A stretch of DNA of 64,000 bases from Paenibacillus cremeus (GCF_007786445.1 NZ_VNJI01000040.1:1-64000), one strand, 5' to 3'; numbered from the stretch's first letter, positions 1 to 9,249 are shown. Made by a program: numbers and translations. Notes: generated from the sequence alone by a model not told the origin.

Positions 1-340
1 AAAATCCGTTATAAATCAGCCGTTAGCTTCGTCTACAGAGTAGCATAATTCATTTCGAATGAACATTTTTTAAGCGGATATGACATCCGCTTGTTTGCTG
101 TGCACATTTTGCTTGACTAAACCCAAAAAACTAACGGCACAGGACTTTGTCCCATGCCGTTTCGGATTACATTTTTATCCCCAGTCTAGTCTTTGAGCTT
201 AACTAAATGACATTGGGTCTTAGGCCTCCCTTTTTTCCGTTGACGTGGATTACTGAACACAAAAAAACGCGCAGAAATCGACCGCCGTATTGATAGGGCC
301 AATCCAATTGAATTTCAGCAGCTGAAGCCAGGCTTGTCGG
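1..340. other. Gene-free window edge
   Basis: No convincing coding region is visible here. The stretch holds an 8-bp inverted repeat, AAGCGGAT/ATCCGCTT (72-79 and 85-92), followed on the plus strand only by a weak T-rich stretch, so it could be a poor terminator for a gene lying left of the window. It also holds the minus-strand terminator annotated separately. Positions 170-340 show nothing recognisable. Confidence 0.5.
125..168 (-). terminator. Rho-independent terminator of the GT2/PMT pair
   Basis: Read on the minus strand, AACGGCATGGGAC (162-149) pairs with GTCCTGTGCCGTT (145-133) around a three-base loop, and is followed by a T-rich run (GTTTTTT). It lies about 170 bases beyond the stop of the minus-strand glycosyltransferase at 341, so it most likely ends that transcript. 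Confidence 0.75.
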
Positions 341-1321
341 TCAATGGCGAGCTTCACGGCGCGGCAGCTCCTCTTCGAACCTCTGCTCGTAGCCCGCTTG
401 ATTGCGGACGATATAGAGCGGGCGATCCTTTGACTCGTCGTAAATGCGGCCGATATATTCGCCGATGATGCCCAGAATCATCATCATAATGCCGTAAAAA
501 AACAGGTTCATCGCCACAATCGACGTCCAGCCGACGATCGTCGTATTCGTGAACAGCTTTTGGTACAGTACGGTCAACAGGTACAGGAAGCTGAGCGCCG
601 ACAGCGTGAAGCCTAGATAGGACGCCAGCTTGAGCGGCTTGTAGCTGAACGAGGTGATGGCGTCGGCGGCGAACCGGACCATTTTGCGCAGCGGATATTT
701 GGTCTCCCCAGCCCACCGTTCCTCGCGCACATACTCAACCGACGCTTGCCGAAAGCCGACCCAGCTGATCAGCCCGCGGACGTAGCGGTTCTTTTCCCGC
801 AGCTGCTTTGTGGCGTCGCACACCTTGCGGTCGATCAGGCGAAAATCCCCGGCATCCACAGGCACCTCCACATGCGTCATCGACTTCAGGAACCGGTAGA
901 ACAGGTGTGCGGTCACCTTTTTGAACAGCCCTTCGCCTCTGCGCTTCAGTCGCTTGCCGTAAACGACCTCGTAGCCTTCCTTCCACTTGTCGATCATATC
1001 CAGCATGACCTCGGGCGGATCCTGCAGGTCGGCGTCGATGACGAGAATCGCTTTCCCCTCGGCGTAATCCATGCCGGCGCTGATGGCCGCTTGATGGCCA
1101 AAATTTCTAGAAAAGTTCAAGAGCCGCACCCGCGGGTCCGCTAAGCAAAGGCTCTGAACAATGTACTCCGTTCGGTCCTGGCTGCCGTCGTTGACGAAAA
1201 CCAATTCATAAGGCTCCTGCGTCGAATCCATGACCAGCTTAAGCCGGCGGTACGTTTCTGAAATGACTTCTTCCTCGTTGTACATCGGGATGACGACGGA
1301 ATAAACGATGGCCTCAGGCAT
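341..1321 (-). CDS. GT2 family glycosyltransferase (GtrB/CsbB-like)
   Basis: This 326-residue protein is a membrane-anchored family 2 glycosyltransferase of the polyprenyl-phosphate sugar synthase type (GtrB, CsbB, dolichol-phosphate mannosyltransferase-like). The GT-A domain occupies about residues 1-220: VVIPMYNEEE (9-18), FVNDGSQD (42-49) and the metal/nucleotide motif DADLQDPP near residue 98. Two C-terminal hydrophobic segments follow (about 230-255 and 262-287), as in undecaprenyl-phosphate glucosyl or mannosyl transferases. I chose ATG 1321 because GGAGGAG lies seven bases upstream; a TTG two codons earlier is less likely. The gene begins 18 bases after the PMT-like gene and is probably cotranscribed. 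A plausible role is to supply a lipid-linked sugar to that GT-C enzyme. The sugar specificity cannot be read. Confidence 0.88.
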   Translation of the reverse strand: MPEAIVYSVVIPMYNEEEVISETYRRLKLVMDSTQEPYELVFVNDGSQDRTEYIVQSLCLADPRVRLLNFSRNFGHQAAISAGMDYAEGKAILVIDADLQDPPEVMLDMIDKWKEGYEVVYGKRLKRRGEGLFKKVTAHLFYRFLKSMTHVEVPVDAGDFRLIDRKVCDATKQLREKNRYVRGLISWVGFRQASVEYVREERWAGETKYPLRKMVRFAADAITSFSYKPLKLASYLGFTLSALSFLYLLTVLYQKLFTNTTIVGWTSIVAMNLFFYGIMMMILGIIGEYIGRIYDESKDRPLYIVRNQAGYEQRFEEELPRREARH

Positions 1322-1339
1322 CGGCAATCTCCTCCATTG

Positions 1340-4300
1340 TTAGAAAAAAATCCACTGCGGAAACCAACGAAGCGCATGCTCCGCGAACGAGCGGCTGATC
1401 ACGGCACCTGATAGCACCGGATAAAACAAGAGAAACAGGCCGAACACGGCGGCAAGGAAGCCATATGCATAATTCTTTCCATCTGGAAGCTTTTCTTTCA
1501 ATTGTTTGTAAAAATAAGTCAGCGCCAGCCCCGAGAACGGTACCATGGCAAAATAATGGTAAATAAAGGTCAGCCTTGGCACCAGCGTCCATGGCAAATA
1601 TTGCGAGAAAAACGCCACAGACAAGAGGGTCAGACTCCACTGTTTTCGCTTGACGGCGATAAAGGTCACTGCGAGCATCGCGATAAACCCGACCCACCAG
1701 ATGAGCGGGTTTCCGATCGCAGTTATGCTGGAGATTTGGCCTTCGGGCAAACTCACTCCGGCGTAATACCAGACCGGCTTGCTCATCTCCGGCCACTGCC
1801 ACCACGACGAGCTGAACGGATGCGTGGCTTTCAGGTTCTCGTGGTAGCTATACATGCCGACCTGATTCTTAAGCACATCGATCAGCGTGTGTCCGGGACC
1901 GGGAACGGCCATGAACGGAACGTAGGATAAAAGGTAAATCGCGCCGGGCACCACCACAAAGCAGAGCAGGCACCAAGCAAGCGTCCAGAACGTTCGGCGG
2001 GGGAAAAGAGCGACCAACAGCTCGGCCTGTGCTTTTGACAGAGCGGTCTGCTGCATATAGAGCCGGCGCCGTGCTTCTCTATACGCTCTGAACTGGACGA
2101 GCAGGTGCGCGAACAGCAGAAACGCCAGTCCGGCTCCGCCGTACAGCACAATCCATTTGGAGGCTGCACCCATCCCGAAGAACAGCCCTGACAAGCCAAG
2201 GGGCAGTAAGCTGCGCGAGAAAGATGCGGTGTAACACGGCGTCGTCGTGTAGCGGTACATAAAGTAAAACGTCAGCAGGATGAAAAAGACAGCATACACA
2301 TCAATCGTCGCAATCCGCGTCTGGACAAAGTGAAGGCAGTCAAACGTGAATAAAAATGCGGCGGCAAGGCCGTACTCCGCGCGTCCGAACAATGTTTTGC
2401 CGTACAGATACATTAGCGGAATCATGCCGATGCCAAACAGCGTGCCGATGATGCGCCAGCCGAACGGATTCAGCCCGAAGAGCCAGATGCCAAAGGCAAT
2501 GAACAGCTTGCCCAGGGGCGGGTGGGTCGTTTCGTAAGGCTCCATGCCATGCAGGTGCTCATAAGCGGTGCGGACGTAATAAATTTCGTCGAAATAGGCT
2601 CCATTTTCGTAGGATGGAACCTTAGGGGCTGCACTCTGCTCATCGAACAGCTTCCCGGCGGTGGTAGCAGCTTGATCCCCATCCGTTTCCCAGCTCACGA
2701 TCGGCAGCGGAGCGGAGGAATCGGGACCGAAGAGGGCGAGCTCAAACAACGAAAAGCCCGGCTGCTCCACCTTTAGCTTCACATATCTGGCCTCTCCGCT
2801 CACCGCCTGGCTCCACCAGGCGAAACCCTTGTAAACGTCCAGTGGCTCCGTGATCGAATTGCGCCAGCCTAGTCCTTCATCGGACAAGGCGATGGAAAAG
2901 CTGCCGTCACCGATGCCAGCATAAGTATTGATATTCGTAATCGTTTGCCGTCTACCCAAGTCCAAAATCACGGTTTCTCCTGCCTTCTCAGGCTTCCAGA
3001 GCGTGACGGGCCCTTGGTGCGAGCCGAGATGGTACAGCGCCAGCGCCGAGTAAACGAGCATTAGCGCGCCAAGCAGTAGTAATGAGCGTTTGTCGCTGAG
3101 CTGCTGCAGCTTGCTCGTGAAGCCTGAGTCCACGGTGCAAATCAACCGGACACGTCCCTGGGTTAGGAGACTCCAGCTGAGAATCAGGGCGTAGAGCAGA
3201 AGTCCGACGTTAGCTGCAGAGATGGCCAGCATCCCAGCGTCCCACTTGGAGATATGATATAACTGCTGAAAGCTGTTTTGCAGCACCACGCTCACATTCA
3301 TAAAATGCGTTAAGGTGAAGCCGAGGTATAAAAATAGCAGTCTGCGGTCTTGGCAGCGGATAAAGCTGTAGAGCACCAGCGGCAGAGCATAGTACAAGTA
3401 GCGTTCGTGCATTTTGCCCATAAAGGTGAACACGCCAGCCATCACGAGGAAGCTGAGCAGGGGGAATAGAGCTTCGCGAGCTTCTTTTTTTGACTTGAAA
3501 AATAGGACGACGATATACCCATATAAAGCGATCATGAGGGCTGTGCCGCAGGTTTGGTAGCTGAGGCCAAGCAGCATGCGGTCATGCAGAGGAGCAAAGT
3601 TGCCGCCTAAAAGCGCCGGCAGGTTAAAGGCATTTAATGAAGCATAAGGATAGGAGGCGAGTGTGGAGAAATACAGCTCGAATAGCCACTTCGGCCGCTG
3701 GTGAAGGACGAATGGAAGGCTTAGCAGGATGAATGTGGCCGCACCCGTGAGGGCACTATTCAGCACGATGCGCCAGCTGCGCAACCGAATCCAGGCAAGC
3801 AAAAAGAGAGGCGCAAGCAGCAGCGCTTGCGGCTTCATGAGAACAGCTAGCGCCAAGAGGGCGGCAGCAGCGTTCCAGCGCCCGCGTTCCATGAACCGCA
3901 AATAAAACAAAATCAAGGCCATAAACACCGAATCGACCTGTCCCCAGGCTGCGGAATTCAGGATAATGGCCGGGTTAAACAGGAACAGAAGTGCAATCCC
4001 AAAGGCTGTCGCGAGCTTGAGCCGGCGTTCCATTGCCCAGTTGAACATAAGAATCGATAGAGCTAAATCGGTCAAGATCGCAGGACTTTTCAGCAGCACC
4101 AGCATTCCCGGTGAATCCCATCCGAGCTGGAACAGGCTTTGCAGCTGTCCGATAAGCCATAGCACATACATATACCCAGGCGGATAATCGGCGAACATGC
4201 CGCTCCGGTAGAGGGAGCCTGGGCCTCCTGAAGCGAGCTGTCCTGCCCAGGATTTGAACGTCGTCACATCCGGTTCGTAGCCCACTACGCGGTACGCAAG

Positions 4301-4459
4301 GATGACACGGATCACGAGTCCGATGGCCAGAACCGTCCAGCCCAAGCGGTAGGTGCTCTGCCGGTTGTTTGGGAAAAGCTCGTCTTTGCGCAGGAGTTGA
4401 TCGTAGATTGCAGCGAAGAATAGCGTGAAAAACAGTCCGATGACCCAGGTTGACAGCAA
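1340..4459 (-). CDS. Fused GT-C glycosyltransferase / discoidin-like / PMT (GT39) protein
   Basis: A 1039-residue polytopic membrane protein. Residues 1-440 form one GT-C-like multispan unit with an early acidic loop (YEPDVTTFKSWA) and many hydrophobic helices. About residues 475-600 form a soluble beta-rich segment resembling an F5/8 type C (discoidin) carbohydrate-binding fold (LDLGRRQTITNINTYAG, ARYVKLKVEQPG). Residues 620-1039 are a protein O-mannosyltransferase/GT39 unit with the catalytic FDEIYY and THPPLGK motifs of the first extracytoplasmic loop. Each half is about the length of an ordinary GT-C enzyme, so this looks like a fusion. The start is TTG 4459 with GGAG nine bases upstream; no in-frame ATG is better. 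It likely uses polyprenyl-phosphate sugars made by the adjacent GT2 enzyme. Confidence 0.85.
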   Translation of the reverse strand: MLSTWVIGLFFTLFFAAIYDQLLRKDELFPNNRQSTYRLGWTVLAIGLVIRVILAYRVVGYEPDVTTFKSWAGQLASGGPGSLYRSGMFADYPPGYMYVLWLIGQLQSLFQLGWDSPGMLVLLKSPAILTDLALSILMFNWAMERRLKLATAFGIALLFLFNPAIILNSAAWGQVDSVFMALILFYLRFMERGRWNAAAALLALAVLMKPQALLLAPLFLLAWIRLRSWRIVLNSALTGAATFILLSLPFVLHQRPKWLFELYFSTLASYPYASLNAFNLPALLGGNFAPLHDRMLLGLSYQTCGTALMIALYGYIVVLFFKSKKEAREALFPLLSFLVMAGVFTFMGKMHERYLYYALPLVLYSFIRCQDRRLLFLYLGFTLTHFMNVSVVLQNSFQQLYHISKWDAGMLAISAANVGLLLYALILSWSLLTQGRVRLICTVDSGFTSKLQQLSDKRSLLLLGALMLVYSALALYHLGSHQGPVTLWKPEKAGETVILDLGRRQTITNINTYAGIGDGSFSIALSDEGLGWRNSITEPLDVYKGFAWWSQAVSGEARYVKLKVEQPGFSLFELALFGPDSSAPLPIVSWETDGDQAATTAGKLFDEQSAAPKVPSYENGAYFDEIYYVRTAYEHLHGMEPYETTHPPLGKLFIAFGIWLFGLNPFGWRIIGTLFGIGMIPLMYLYGKTLFGRAEYGLAAAFLFTFDCLHFVQTRIATIDVYAVFFILLTFYFMYRYTTTPCYTASFSRSLLPLGLSGLFFGMGAASKWIVLYGGAGLAFLLFAHLLVQFRAYREARRRLYMQQTALSKAQAELLVALFPRRTFWTLAWCLLCFVVVPGAIYLLSYVPFMAVPGPGHTLIDVLKNQVGMYSYHENLKATHPFSSSWWQWPEMSKPVWYYAGVSLPEGQISSITAIGNPLIWWVGFIAMLAVTFIAVKRKQWSLTLLSVAFFSQYLPWTLVPRLTFIYHYFAMVPFSGLALTYFYKQLKEKLPDGKNYAYGFLAAVFGLFLLFYPVLSGAVISRSFAEHALRWFPQWIFF

Positions 4460-4551
4460 GCGACTTCACTCCAAATGGATAAAATTAACGCTAGACATAA
4501 GTTAATTGTAAGATTTCTTCTCCGCAATTTCAACGGATCGATCTTTTTATG

Positions 4552-4580
4552 TTGCCAAAGAATGCCATATGGTACTATAA
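4552..4580 (+). promoter_or_regulatory. Candidate sigma-A promoter for the 4623-7973 operon
   Basis: TTGCCA (4552-4557) is followed by a 17-base gap and CTATAA (4575-4580), with TACTAT overlapping. It sits about 43 bases before the ATG at 4623, in the divergent gap between the minus-strand GT genes and this operon. It is called by consensus only. Confidence 0.4.
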
Positions 4581-4622
4581 GGAGAAGTACAAATCCAAAG
4601 CGATAAGGGAGATGGACTACCG

Positions 4623-5621
4623 ATGAGTCAGCCTAAAATCGTCATGCTGCAAGGCGTGCATCAAATTAACCGGGTGTTCGCCGAGAAGCATTTGAAGCAG
4701 CTGCGTGCCTTGGGGGAGCTGGTAATGAACGAGCAAGCTGTGAATCCGACGCCGGAGCGTGTGCAAGAGCTCATTCAAGGTGCGGATGTCGTGATTACCT
4801 CGTGGGGCTGCCCGCGATTGGACGCATCGGCACTCGACCTGGCCCCGAACCTCAAGCTGGTCGTTCATGCTGCAGGCACCGTGAAAGGCATCGTTAGTCC
4901 AGAGCTATGGGAGCGCGATATTCAGATTACGTCCGGTGCATGTGTGATCGGCCAAGGGGTGGCGGAGACGGCGCTCGGGATGACGATTGCATCGTTGAAG
5001 GATATGTGGCGGCTTTCGGTCGTGACGAAGCAAGGTGAATGGAACAAGCAAAACAGTAAAGCTCGTGAGCTGTACGACATAACGGTAGGAGTGATCGGCG
5101 CAGGGCATGCGGGTACGCATTACATCAAGCTGATGCAAAATTTTAAGGTAGACGTTCTGCTGTACGATCCTTACGTGAGTGAAGAAAAAGCACGGGCTAT
5201 GGGCGCAAGGAAGGCCAGCTTGGAAGAGCTGCTGACGCAGGCGGATGTCGTCTCCATCCATGCTCCGGGTATTCCGGCGACCGATAAAATGATCAACCGC
5301 GACACCTTAGCGCTCATGAAGGATGATGCGATCCTGATCAATACGTCACGAGGGACGGTCATTGACGAAGAAGCGCTCGCGGAGGAATTGGCCAAAGGGC
5401 GGCTGTTCGCTTGCCTCGACACGACGAATCCCGAGCCGCCGAGAGCAGATCATCCGTTCCGCCGGCTGCCGAATTTGGTCATGACACCGCATATCGCCGG
5501 AGGCGTGACGAACGGGTTGTACGCCTTGGCTCAATTCGTGGTGGACGAAACGAAAGCCTTCTTGGAAGGACAATCGTTATCGGGTCAAGTGGAGCAAGCC
5601 CAAATGAGCATTATCGCATAG
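4623..5621 (+). CDS. D-isomer-specific 2-hydroxyacid dehydrogenase
   Basis: This 332-residue NAD(P)-dependent dehydrogenase should interconvert a 2-hydroxy acid and a 2-keto acid. The Rossmann motif GVIGAGHAGTHYIK is near residue 160 and is followed by the LLYDPY cofactor-specificity strand. The catalytic Arg lies in NTSRG, the Glu in TTNPEP and the His in TPHIAGG; all three family residues are present. Length is normal for the family. ATG 4623 is preceded at some distance by AAGGGAG. It is the first gene of an operon with an enolase-superfamily enzyme 17 bases downstream and a Gfo/Idh/MocA protein after that, which suggests oxidation of a sugar acid or inositol-like compound. The substrate is unknown. 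Confidence 0.88.
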   Translation: MSQPKIVMLQGVHQINRVFAEKHLKQLRALGELVMNEQAVNPTPERVQELIQGADVVITSWGCPRLDASALDLAPNLKLVVHAAGTVKGIVSPELWERDIQITSGACVIGQGVAETALGMTIASLKDMWRLSVVTKQGEWNKQNSKARELYDITVGVIGAGHAGTHYIKLMQNFKVDVLLYDPYVSEEKARAMGARKASLEELLTQADVVSIHAPGIPATDKMINRDTLALMKDDAILINTSRGTVIDEEALAEELAKGRLFACLDTTNPEPPRADHPFRRLPNLVMTPHIAGGVTNGLYALAQFVVDETKAFLEGQSLSGQVEQAQMSIIA

Positions 5622-5638
5622 AAAGAGGTGGGTCTACC

Positions 5639-6949
5639 GTGATCACAATCCGTTCCGCCAGCTCGGCGATGGAGCGAGAGCCGCTTCGCTCTCCGTTTGG
5701 CTTTAAAGGGGGATACTTGACCGAGCTCTGGCAGTCGCTTGTGCGTTTGGAGAGCGATCAAGGCGAGGAAGGCATCGGGCTTGGCGTACAAAGTGTGCTG
5801 TGGTCCGATCGTGAGGTGTTTATTCGATCCGGTGAGCTGGGTGGCAACCGTTTGATGCAGCAAGTTACAAGAACGATGATTGCTGCTGCGCGCGGACTGG
5901 CTTTCGAAACGCCGCTGGATTTGCTCGATCAGCTGCTGCCGTTGGCACAAGCGTATGCGGATGAAATGAATGGTCAACGTGTCAGCCGGACGTTCGTGCT
6001 GAATTCACTAGTGCCGGTCGATCAGGCCGCGTGGATGTTGAGTGCGATTAGGGCGGGAAGCTCCGACTTGGCAGCGCTCGTACCGAATCCAGTTCGCGAT
6101 GCCCTCGGTTATCGCCATACGGCACTGGCCAACATTCCGGTTGTCGCCTACGGCATGTCTGCGGAGGACATCAGGAAGCTGCTGGACGATGGTTATTTTC
6201 TGCTGAAGCTAAAAATAGGTTCGGACCCTGAGCAGGATGGCGACCCCGAGAAGATGCTGGCCTGGGATTGCAAGCGTTTGCAACTCGTCCACGAGCTCGC
6301 GATATCGTATAAGACACCCTATACCGAATCCGGTCACATTGCTTACTACATAGATGCCAATGGGCGATATGACACCAAAGACCGGCTGCTTCGACTGCTG
6401 GACTACGCCGATCAGATCGGTGCGTTGGAGCGAATCCTGCTTCTGGAGGAGCCGTTTCCGGAGGAGCAAAAGATGGATGTATCCGATGTTCCTGTTCGGC
6501 TGGCTGCCGATGAGAGTGTACATAGCGTTTTGGATGCGATCGAGCGGATGGATCTGGGCTATGGCGCGATGGCTTTGAAGCCGATTGCCAAGACGATGAG
6601 CCTGAGCCTGCAAGTCGCCATGGCGGCGAAAACGCGCGGAGTGCCATGCTTTGGGGCGGATTTGACGGTTAATCCTATGATGGTCGACTGGAATAAAAGC
6701 TTGGCCGCTCGCCTGGCGCCGCTTCCCGGTCTGAAGGTGGGGGCGCTGGAATCGAACGGACCGCAAAATTATGCCAACTGGGAGCTGATGCAGACGTATC
6801 ATCCGGCGCATGGTAAATCGTGGACGCGGACCGAGCTAGGCTTGTTCCCGGTGACGGATGAATTTTTTGCAGTCAGCGGAGGTGTGTTTGCTGCCAGCCG
6901 GCACTATCTAGCTGTGCTCCAATCTGATTCGGATGGTCAAGGTGTCTGA
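5639..6949 (+). CDS. Enolase-superfamily enzyme (mandelate racemase/muconate lactonizing type)
   Basis: A 436-residue enzyme of the enolase superfamily, which abstracts a proton alpha to a carboxylate, commonly in sugar-acid dehydratases or epimerases. Visible active-site elements are the K-x-K of LLKLKIG (about residue 189), the metal ligands in DANG (238), LLEEPF (269) and AADES (290), and the LKP strand (about 310). A longer reading frame extends upstream into the previous gene, but GTG 5639 has GAAAGAGGTGGG just ahead and gives a normal N-terminus. The neighbours argue for a sugar-acid pathway. Whether it acts as dehydratase, racemase or cycloisomerase cannot be decided from the motifs. 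Confidence 0.82.
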   Translation: MITIRSASSAMEREPLRSPFGFKGGYLTELWQSLVRLESDQGEEGIGLGVQSVLWSDREVFIRSGELGGNRLMQQVTRTMIAAARGLAFETPLDLLDQLLPLAQAYADEMNGQRVSRTFVLNSLVPVDQAAWMLSAIRAGSSDLAALVPNPVRDALGYRHTALANIPVVAYGMSAEDIRKLLDDGYFLLKLKIGSDPEQDGDPEKMLAWDCKRLQLVHELAISYKTPYTESGHIAYYIDANGRYDTKDRLLRLLDYADQIGALERILLLEEPFPEEQKMDVSDVPVRLAADESVHSVLDAIERMDLGYGAMALKPIAKTMSLSLQVAMAAKTRGVPCFGADLTVNPMMVDWNKSLAARLAPLPGLKVGALESNGPQNYANWELMQTYHPAHGKSWTRTELGLFPVTDEFFAVSGGVFAASRHYLAVLQSDSDGQGV

Positions 6950-6980
6950 CAAAACGTTGTAACCCATGGAGGAGAGCTGT

Positions 6981-7973
6981 ATGTATACGAATAAAAAGCT
7001 GCGGCTTGCGCTCATCGGAGCGGGAGCTATTGCAGGCAGCCATTTGACAGCGATTCAGGAATTGGACAGCCTGATCGGCGCGGCGATCTGCGATACGAAC
7101 GCGGACCGGGCAAAGGCGCTGCTGGCAAGTCATAGCATGGACATGCCGGTGTACACGGACTACAAGGAGATGATCCGCAGCGTTCGTCCGGATGCGGTGG
7201 CGATCAATCTGCCCCACTTTCTGCACAAGGAGGCGGCGATTTTCTGTGCGGAGCAGGGCTGCCATATGATGCTGGAGAAGCCGATGGCGCTAAATGTGGA
7301 GGAGTGCAATGAGATTATGGGAGCTGCTGACCGGTATGGTGTGCGCCTCATGATCGGACATACTCAGCGGTACTTGCCGGAAAATCGCAAGGCGAGGGAC
7401 ATCATCCAATCCGGCGAGCTGGGCAAGTTGGTGATGGTGAACGACGTGCGATTGGTGTCTTATTTTACCGATACGAGACCGCAATGGTTCTTCCACCAGC
7501 ACTTGGCAGGCGGCGGCATCGTAATGAATCTGGGCTCTCACTCCATCGACAAGATTCAATGGCTGGCGGACAGTCGGGTGGTGAAGCTGAAAGCTGCACT
7601 CACCCATTTCGGCTTGAAGGGCGATATTGAGGGGAGCGGGCATCTCTGGCTCGCGTTGTCGAATGGAGCTACAGCGACGGTTTCCCTTGGTGGCTACGGC
7701 GGCGTCAATCGGAATGATACGGAGTTTGTTTTTACCCAAGGCATGCTCCGAATCGAACAAAATCGCGGACTCTCCATCAGCCGCAATGGGGTTTATGAGC
7801 CCGTACCGATCGAGGACGGCACACATCCGTTCGTGCTGCAATATCTTGACCTGCTCGGAAGCATTCACGAGGATGCGCCGCTCGCGGTCACGGCGGAGTA
7901 CTCCAGAGACGTGATTCGTATCGTTCAGACGGTTTATGAATCGCACCGGTCGGGGCGTGAGCTGGAGGTGTAG
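6981..7973 (+). CDS. Gfo/Idh/MocA family oxidoreductase
   Basis: A 330-residue NAD(P)-dependent oxidoreductase. The N-terminal Rossmann fold shows LALIGAGAIAGSH (about 9-21), and the family motif EKPMALN is near residue 95, carrying the Lys that contacts cofactor and substrate. The C-terminal half is the usual alpha/beta substrate domain. ATG 6981 is preferred over an upstream ATG at 6966, because the GGAGGA Shine-Dalgarno lies between them at 6968-6973. It is the third gene of the operon that begins at 4623 and probably oxidises or epimerises a sugar, inositol or sugar acid handled by the two preceding enzymes. It meets a minus-strand gene convergently at 8008. Confidence 0.87.
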   Translation: MYTNKKLRLALIGAGAIAGSHLTAIQELDSLIGAAICDTNADRAKALLASHSMDMPVYTDYKEMIRSVRPDAVAINLPHFLHKEAAIFCAEQGCHMMLEKPMALNVEECNEIMGAADRYGVRLMIGHTQRYLPENRKARDIIQSGELGKLVMVNDVRLVSYFTDTRPQWFFHQHLAGGGIVMNLGSHSIDKIQWLADSRVVKLKAALTHFGLKGDIEGSGHLWLALSNGATATVSLGGYGGVNRNDTEFVFTQGMLRIEQNRGLSISRNGVYEPVPIEDGTHPFVLQYLDLLGSIHEDAPLAVTAEYSRDVIRIVQTVYESHRSGRELEV

Positions 7974-8007
7974 GGGGTTCACGTTGAGCTGCTTCAGTCT
8001 GCAGGCT

Positions 8008-8325
8008 TTAGGCCAGAAACAACGAAGCGGGTCGAATCGACAGCTTCACATGCTTCGGCTTATGGTGATGAAGCAGCTTGAACATTTTCATCCGTCCGAA
8101 CGGATTGGCGCTATGAATAATAATTTGCTTGGCGTAGGTGTTATTGTCGACGATGTATTGCGCCACGGTGTACCCAGTAGGGTTGCCTAAGCCCAGGTTG
8201 TAATCGAGCGACAGTGTTTGGAGTTTCCCTTTCCCCGACTGAATGAGATCGATGCATTCCTTTGCCGTCCGCGCCAAGTGAAATCCGGAAGGGCACGGCC
8301 GTATATCGTCCAGGTATACATTCAT
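8008..8325 (-). CDS. Cyclic-phosphate-processing receiver-like (cREC) small protein
   Basis: A 105-residue stand-alone receiver-like protein. The sequence has the acidic pair D6-D7 (YLDDIRP), an aspartate at the phospho-acceptor position (D41 in LSLDYNLG), and an HSANPFG motif (71-77). This matches the cREC families described as cyclic-phosphate-processing receiver domains rather than ordinary response regulators. There is no output domain. ATG 8325 has GGGGAG nine bases upstream. It lies 82 bases downstream of a PPP-family phosphatase on the same strand, so the two could be cotranscribed. The family assignment rests on motif memory; any biochemical role is inferred. Confidence 0.62.
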   Translation of the reverse strand: MNVYLDDIRPCPSGFHLARTAKECIDLIQSGKGKLQTLSLDYNLGLGNPTGYTVAQYIVDNNTYAKQIIIHSANPFGRMKMFKLLHHHKPKHVKLSIRPASLFLA

Positions 8326-8407
8326 ATACGAATTCTCCCCTTTATGGCAACTGTGACAATCCCCTTATCCTATGCGGCATGAGCTGACATGGATTGGGCT
8401 TGCAGCC

Positions 8408-9130
8408 TCAGACGCTCCTGACGGAATAGGCTCGATACCCTCTAGGGCCGATTTCCAGACAATTGAGCTGTCCTCCGTATACGCAGCCTCCGTCAATTCC
8501 GATTTTATCCCCGCCAAACCAAACCGTTCCCTGGGCGTCCTCCATATCCAAGGTCGTCGTATGACCGAATACAACCGGCTGTTCCAGACCCGTCGGATGG
8601 TCGATAAAGTCTTCACGAATCCAGAGGAAATCGTCGATCGGCTGGTTTTTCCAGTCGGCGTAGTCCGGGTTGATGCCGGCATGGACAAACAGATGATCCG
8701 CAGCCTCATAATAAAGCGGCAGTGATTGCAGAAAAGCGACGTGTGTCGGAAAGTGTGTTGTGATATACTCTCGAGCCTTTTCAAGGCCGATGAAAAAATC
8801 GAGCTCATCAAACCAATGCGGCCCGCAGTAGCTCAACAGCGTGTGAATACCTCCATTGTATATGAATGAGTACGGATCCTCGCCTTCCAAAAATTCCAGA
8901 AACATTTGATCATGATTGCCCCGTAAAGCCACCGCATGGCAAGTCTCCGTCAGTTGGATGATGCGCTCCAGTACCTCTTTGCTGTTAGGTCCCCGGTCCA
9001 CATAATCGCCAAGTAAAATCAATTGATCCTTCCCTTTGCGAAAAGGGATCGCGGTTAGCAGCTGCTCGAGTTCGACCAAGCAGCCGTGAATATCGCTGAT
9101 GACAAATGTTTTTCTCTGCGACCCTCTCAT
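8408..9130 (-). CDS. PPP-family metallophosphatase (PrpA/ApaH-like)
   Basis: This 240-residue protein has the full metal site of the calcineurin-like PPP superfamily: ISDIHG (D13, H15), LLGDYVDRG (D42), RGNHD (72-74), a FVHAGI histidine and a VFGHTT histidine. Bacterial members act as Ser/Thr protein phosphatases or diadenosine tetraphosphatases; the size and motifs fit either. I chose ATG 9130 because GGAGAGGAG lies seven bases upstream; an upstream in-frame extension to 9208 has no such signal and only lengthens the N-terminus before the beta strand. A cREC-like protein follows on the same strand. Confidence 0.85.
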   Translation of the reverse strand: MRGSQRKTFVISDIHGCLVELEQLLTAIPFRKGKDQLILLGDYVDRGPNSKEVLERIIQLTETCHAVALRGNHDQMFLEFLEGEDPYSFIYNGGIHTLLSYCGPHWFDELDFFIGLEKAREYITTHFPTHVAFLQSLPLYYEAADHLFVHAGINPDYADWKNQPIDDFLWIREDFIDHPTGLEQPVVFGHTTTLDMEDAQGTVWFGGDKIGIDGGCVYGGQLNCLEIGPRGYRAYSVRSV

Positions 9131-9220
9131 GCTCAAACTCCTCTCCGGCAAATTCGTGCTTGCTACAGTATACGTAACGTCGAGTTCGGCGGGACTGAGC
9201 GTCGGCACATTTCAAAAACT

Positions 9221-9249
9221 ATTTAATGTTATATAACATAACATTAAAT
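9221..9249. promoter_or_regulatory. Operator-like inverted repeat 1 upstream of the purine operon
   Basis: Arms ATTTAATGTTAT (9221-9232) and ATAACATTAAAT (9238-9249) are perfect 12-base inverted repeats separated by five bases. The core TGTTAT-N5-ATAACA recurs with the same spacing at 9291-9307. A nested 14-base palindrome (9226-9239) lies inside. The site is 129 bases before the creatininase-family start, in a divergent intergenic region, as expected for a dimeric repressor or activator. Confidence 0.6.
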
